A stretch of 24,622 nt of DNA from NCBI GenBank assembly GCA_029555885.1, contig JAKPQT010000139.1:1-24622 (forward strand). The letters are read 5' to 3'. This document shows, one piece after another, positions 21,814 through 24,622 of the stretch. Both the position numbers and the translations under genes were made by a program. The notes beneath the pieces were generated by a model, which was given only the letters and a program-made list of their open reading frames with translations, did no database searches and was not told the DNA's origin. Position 1 is the stretch's first letter. Each line of letters begins with the position of its first letter. The DNA comes from Chloroflexota bacterium (GTDB lineage Bacteria; Chloroflexota; Anaerolineae; CG2-30-64-16).

Positions 21814-22775
21814 TTTAGCCGCCGATAGCGGCCCGCGTCGTCATCATAGCGCGCGCGATCAGCCGCCCGGTTGATTTCGTTCTTGACGCGCTGCAAGTCC
21901 GTCTCGTGCTTGAGCAGCACGCTCAGGGTATTGTCCAGCGTCTGCTGATCCAGGTTACGCGCGTTGAGCGCCACCAGCGCCTTCGCCCAATCCAGCGTCT
22001 CGCTGATGCTGGGCGACTTGCGCAGGTCCATATTGCGCAGTCGCTGTACCAGCTCGACGGCCTGCCGCGCCAGCTTGGGCGCAAGCTCCGGCACTTTCAA
22101 ACGCACGACCGCCAGTTCCTGATCCACATCAGGATAGTCGATGAAGAGATACAGGCAGCGCCGCTTCAGCGCCTCGCTGAGCTCGCGCGTGTTGTTGCTC
22201 GTCAGCAGCACGAGGGGCCGGTGAACCGCGACCAGCGTGCCCAGTTCCGGCACACTCACCTGAAAGTCGCTCAGCACTTCGAGCAGGAATGCCTCGAACT
22301 CGGCATCGGCGCGGTCGATCTCGTCGATCAACAGCACCGTCGGCTTCTCGCTGAGGATGGCCTTGAGCAGCGGCCGCTGCAACAGGAAGCGCATCGAGAA
22401 GAAGACGTCTTCTTCGGAGGCCAGGCGATCCGCCGCCGCGGTCAGACTGTCCGCGCCGGCAAGCGTCTCCTGGAGCTTATCGCGCAGCAATTGCGTATAG
22501 AGCAACTGCTTGGCATACTCCCATTCGTACAGGGCCTTGGTCTCATCCAGCCCCTCATAGCATTGCAAGCGGATGAGCTCGCGGCCCGTTGCGCCGGCAA
22601 CAGCCTTCGCCAGTTCTGTCTTGCCGACGCCGGCCGGCCCTTCGGTCAGCAGAGGCTTGCCAAGCTGCTGGCTCAGATACATGATGGTCGCGATCTCGTT
22701 GCTTGCGATGTACTGCTGCGTGCCGAGCGCGTCTTTCAGCTCGTCCGGCGAGGCAAACTTATAGTGCTCAGTCAT
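21810..22775 (-). CDS. MoxR-family AAA+ ATPase (CoxD-like)
   Basis: A 321-residue AAA+ protein. Walker A is GPAGVGKTE (about 46-54), Walker B is VLLIDEIDRAD, sensor 1 is VLLTSNNTRELSEALKRRC with the following arginine finger region, and the C-terminal lid contains SPSISETLDWAKAL. MoxR ATPases work with VWA-domain partners as chaperones that mature or activate enzyme complexes, for example molybdenum CO dehydrogenase via CoxD/CoxE; here the VWA gene follows directly on the same strand. I use ATG 22775 (GGAG about 8 nt upstream, peptide MTEHYKFASPDELKDALG); GTG 22790 would add five residues. The gap of about 270 nt upstream has a possible -10 (TATACT, 22858-22863) without a clear -35. Confidence 0.94.
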   Translation of the reverse strand: MTEHYKFASPDELKDALGTQQYIASNEIATIMYLSQQLGKPLLTEGPAGVGKTELAKAVAGATGRELIRLQCYEGLDETKALYEWEYAKQLLYTQLLRDKLQETLAGADSLTAAADRLASEEDVFFSMRFLLQRPLLKAILSEKPTVLLIDEIDRADAEFEAFLLEVLSDFQVSVPELGTLVAVHRPLVLLTSNNTRELSEALKRRCLYLFIDYPDVDQELAVVRLKVPELAPKLARQAVELVQRLRNMDLRKSPSISETLDWAKALVALNARNLDQQTLDNTLSVLLKHETDLQRVKNEINRAADRARYDDDAGRYRRLN

Positions 22776-22986
22776 GCTGGTCTCTCCCACTCCGTCCCTG
22801 ATCCGGCATCCACTACGTCACCACTGAAGCGTCCTTGCTCCATCATTCGTGCATGGCAGTATACTCCGCCCGCCGCCCGAACTTCTGGAATCCTGCTTCC
22901 TCCGCTATTAGCGCGCCGCGTCACAGCTAACAAGATGAATTTCACTCAGATCAGTTTCATCAGCGTCATCAACGTTCTATTCACCT

Positions 22987-23015
22987 TTGCGATGAAAGCG
23001 GGGAGATGCTATAGT
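22987..23015 (+). promoter_or_regulatory. Candidate promoter for the aldo/keto reductase operon
   Basis: TTGCGA (22987-22992), 17-bp spacer, TATAGT (23010-23015), with TG one base before the -10 (extended -10). The predicted start near 23022 is about 24 nt before the ATG. Confidence 0.68.
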
Positions 23016-23045
23016 CAGCCGAACTGCTATCGGAGGAGGGAGACT

Positions 23046-24017
23046 ATGCAATACGGTACTGTGCCGGGCATCCACAAGCCGGTCTCACGGCTGGTCCAGG
23101 GGACCGTGATGGTCAACTCGCGCGAGCTGGATGCCAGCTTCGCGCTGCTGGACGGCATCTACGCGCTGGGCTGCAACGCGTTCGACACCGCGCACGTCTA
23201 TGGCGGCGGCGACGGCGAGCGCACGCTGGGCCGCTGGGTGCGCGAGCGCGGCCTGCGCGACGAGGTCGTCATCATCACGAAGGGCGCGCATCACAACGTC
23301 GATCGCAAGCGCGTGACGCCGTTCGACATCACCGCGGACCTGCACGACTCGCTGGCGCGGCTGAAGATGGACCACATCGACCTGTACATCCTCCACCGCG
23401 ATGACCCGTCCGTGCCGGTCGGCCCCATCGTGGAGGTGCTCAACGAGCATCACCGGACGGGCAAAATTCGCGCATTCGGCGGCTCGAACTGGTCGTATGA
23501 GCGCATCCGGGAGGCAAATGCCTATGCTGAGGCACATGGCCTCGTCCCATTCGCGGCCAGCAGCCCGCAGTTCAGTCTGGCTGAGATGGTGCAGCCGCCG
23601 TGGGATGGCTGCGTGAGCATCGGCGGGCCGAGCGGCGCAGCCGCACGCGCCTACTATGCGGCCACGCAGTTGGCCCTGTTCACCTGGTCGAGCCTGGCCG
23701 GCGGCTTCTTCTCGGGCCGGTTCCGCCGCGACAATCTGGGCGAGTTCACGACGGGCCTGGATGCGCTGTGCGTCAAAAGCTACTGCTATGAAAATAACTT
23801 CGCCCGGCAGGACCGCGCCGCGCAACTGGCACGGGAGAAGGGCCTGACCCTGCCCGAGATCGCGCTGGCCTACAGCCGCAACCAGCCGCTCAACCTGTTC
23901 TCGCTGGTCGGCTGCCAGACGCCGGCGGAGTTTGCCGATAACATCAAGGCGTTGGAGATCACACTGACGCCCGCTGAGATTCAATGGCTCGAAAATGAAG
24001 AGAAGGTAATCGCATGA
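23046..24017 (+). CDS. Aldo/keto reductase
   Basis: A 323-residue NAD(P)H-dependent oxidoreductase with the (beta/alpha)8 fold. The catalytic tetrad is visible: Asp and Tyr in [17 protein letters not shown], Lys in [10 protein letters not shown] and His in [11 protein letters not shown]. The cofactor-binding end includes [16 protein letters not shown] and [18 protein letters not shown]. The substrate is probably a sugar or small carbonyl compound, since the next gene is a Gfo/Idh/MocA sugar oxidoreductase whose ATG overlaps its stop (ATGA). The real start is ATG 23046, with GGAGGAGGGAG just upstream; the frame is open far upstream only by high GC content. Confidence 0.95.
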   Translation: MQYGTVPGIHKPVSRLVQGTVMVNSRELDASFALLDGIYALGCNAFDTAHVYGGGDGERTLGRWVRERGLRDEVVIITKGAHHNVDRKRVTPFDITADLHDSLARLKMDHIDLYILHRDDPSVPVGPIVEVLNEHHRTGKIRAFGGSNWSYERIREANAYAEAHGLVPFAASSPQFSLAEMVQPPWDGCVSIGGPSGAAARAYYAATQLALFTWSSLAGGFFSGRFRRDNLGEFTTGLDALCVKSYCYENNFARQDRAAQLAREKGLTLPEIALAYSRNQPLNLFSLVGCQTPAEFADNIKALEITLTPAEIQWLENEEKVIA

Positions 24018-24622
24018 GCAAGCCGATTCGTTGGGGCATCCTGTCAACCGCACGCATCGCCAACCAGTTCGTCAAGGGGCTGGCCGAGCTGCCGGACGCG
24101 CAGCTCGTCGCGGTCGGCTCGCGCACGCAGGCCGCGGCAGACGAGTTCGCTGACAAGTACAACATCCCTCACCGCCACGCCAGCTATGAGGCGCTGGTCA
24201 ACGACCCGGACGTGGACATCATCTACGTCGCCACACCCCACAACCTGCACCGCATGGGCACGCTGCTCTGCCTGAACGCCGGCAAAGCGGTCGTCTGCGA
24301 GAAACCCTTCGCCATCAACGCGGCGGAGACGCGCGAGATGATCGACACTGCCCGCGCAAAGCGGCTGTTCCTGATGGAGGCCATGTGGTCGCGCTTCCTG
24401 CCAAACATCGTCAAGGTGCGCGAGCTGATTGCGGAGGGCGCAATTGGTGAGGTGCGCATGGTGGAAGCAGACTTCGGTTTCCGCGCCGAGCTCAACCCCG
24501 CCGGCCGCCTGTTCAACCCGGAACTGGGCGGCGGCGGCTTGCTCGACGTGGGCATCTACGTCAACAGCCTCGCCTCGATGATCCTGGGCAAGCCGGAGCG
24601 CATCGTGTCCGTCGCCCACCTG
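24014..24622 (+). CDS. Gfo/Idh/MocA-family oxidoreductase, 3' end beyond the window
   Basis: The first 203 residues are present. The Rossmann start reads [19 protein letters not shown], then [31 protein letters not shown], and the family hallmark [10 protein letters not shown], followed by the start of the C-terminal alpha/beta domain ([13 protein letters not shown]... [10 protein letters not shown]). The form STARIA and [10 protein letters not shown] resembles dimeric dihydrodiol dehydrogenase/1,5-anhydro-fructose reductase-like members. It uses NAD(P) on sugar-like substrates. The ATG overlaps the aldo/keto reductase stop by 4 nt, so the two are translationally coupled and likely act in one carbohydrate pathway. 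Confidence 0.94.
   Translation, partial: MSKPIRWGILSTARIANQFVKGLAELPDAQLVAVGSRTQAAADEFADKYNIPHRHASYEALVNDPDVDIIYVATPHNLHRMGTLLCLNAGKAVVCEKPFAINAAETREMIDTARAKRLFLMEAMWSRFLPNIVKVRELIAEGAIGEVRMVEADFGFRAELNPAGRLFNPELGGGGLLDVGIYVNSLASMILGKPERIVSVAHL

Noticed and set aside
21906..23045. Upstream extension of the aldo/keto reductase frame
   Set aside because: It runs antisense through the MoxR gene; the ribosome site and family alignment place the start at 23046.

Overview
The window is high-GC DNA read as a bacterial chromosome segment, most likely from a Chloroflexota (Anaerolineae/Caldilineae-like) organism. That assignment is an inference. It rests on a T-box-controlled thrS-infC-rpmI-rplT operon, lipoproteins with Thr/Pro-rich linkers and SH3b domains, an LPxTG-type surface protein, class I two-subunit fumarase, a CoxD/CoxE-like MoxR-VWA pair, and heptamer-phased inverted repeats between genes. 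No phage, insertion sequence or CRISPR array is visible.

Layout. 1-3688 (minus strand): tRNA-Val(GAC), a threonine T-box riboswitch with terminator, thrS, then infC with a rare ATT start and its own promoter, rpmI and the 5' end of rplT. 3690-5530 (minus): an ECF sigma/zinc anti-sigma pair, a thioredoxin, an unlisted 24-residue membrane microprotein, and a CsoR/CstR-family repressor. The repressor is divergent from a 64-residue orphan gene whose consensus promoter overlaps a perfect palindromic operator. 5828-7331 (minus): two-subunit class I fumarase. 7445-10640 (plus): a small 2[4Fe-4S] ferredoxin-like gene, a secreted tandem-rhodanese protein with a sortase-type C-terminus, and a multihaem cytochrome lipoprotein whose frame is interrupted by one in-frame TGA. 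10669-12713 (minus): alpha/beta hydrolase then LysR regulator. 12851-17743 (plus): a 77-residue orphan, polA and argS, overlapping or tightly coupled. 17953-18747 (plus): SH3b lipoprotein. 18813-22775 (minus): MoxR ATPase, VWA protein, and a beta-CASP metallo-beta-lactamase RNase. 23046-24622 (plus): aldo/keto reductase overlapping a truncated Gfo/Idh/MocA oxidoreductase.

The most interesting locus is 9089-10600. A lipoprotein signal, Pro/Thr linker and first CxxCH lie in exactly the same frame as a ten-CxxCH cytochrome body, separated only by TGA at 9452-9454. The TGA is followed at 17 nt by the apical loop of a strong hairpin that fits the bacterial SECIS rules (short loop, G at its first position). 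The downstream half has no export signal of its own, although c-type haem attachment takes place outside the cytoplasm. I therefore propose a selenocysteine-containing 11-haem surface lipoprotein, next to a cell-surface tandem rhodanese and in the same window as a CstR-like (Cys/Cys, His-to-Tyr) repressor. Together these suggest extracytoplasmic sulfur or related chalcogen chemistry. The coding layout is seen directly; the selenocysteine assignment and the function are inference.

A second theme is regulation read straight from the DNA: seven sigma70-type promoters with 17-18 bp spacers, one T-box, an infC AUU start, several operator-like dyads, and four intergenic inverted arrays built from 7-bp units.
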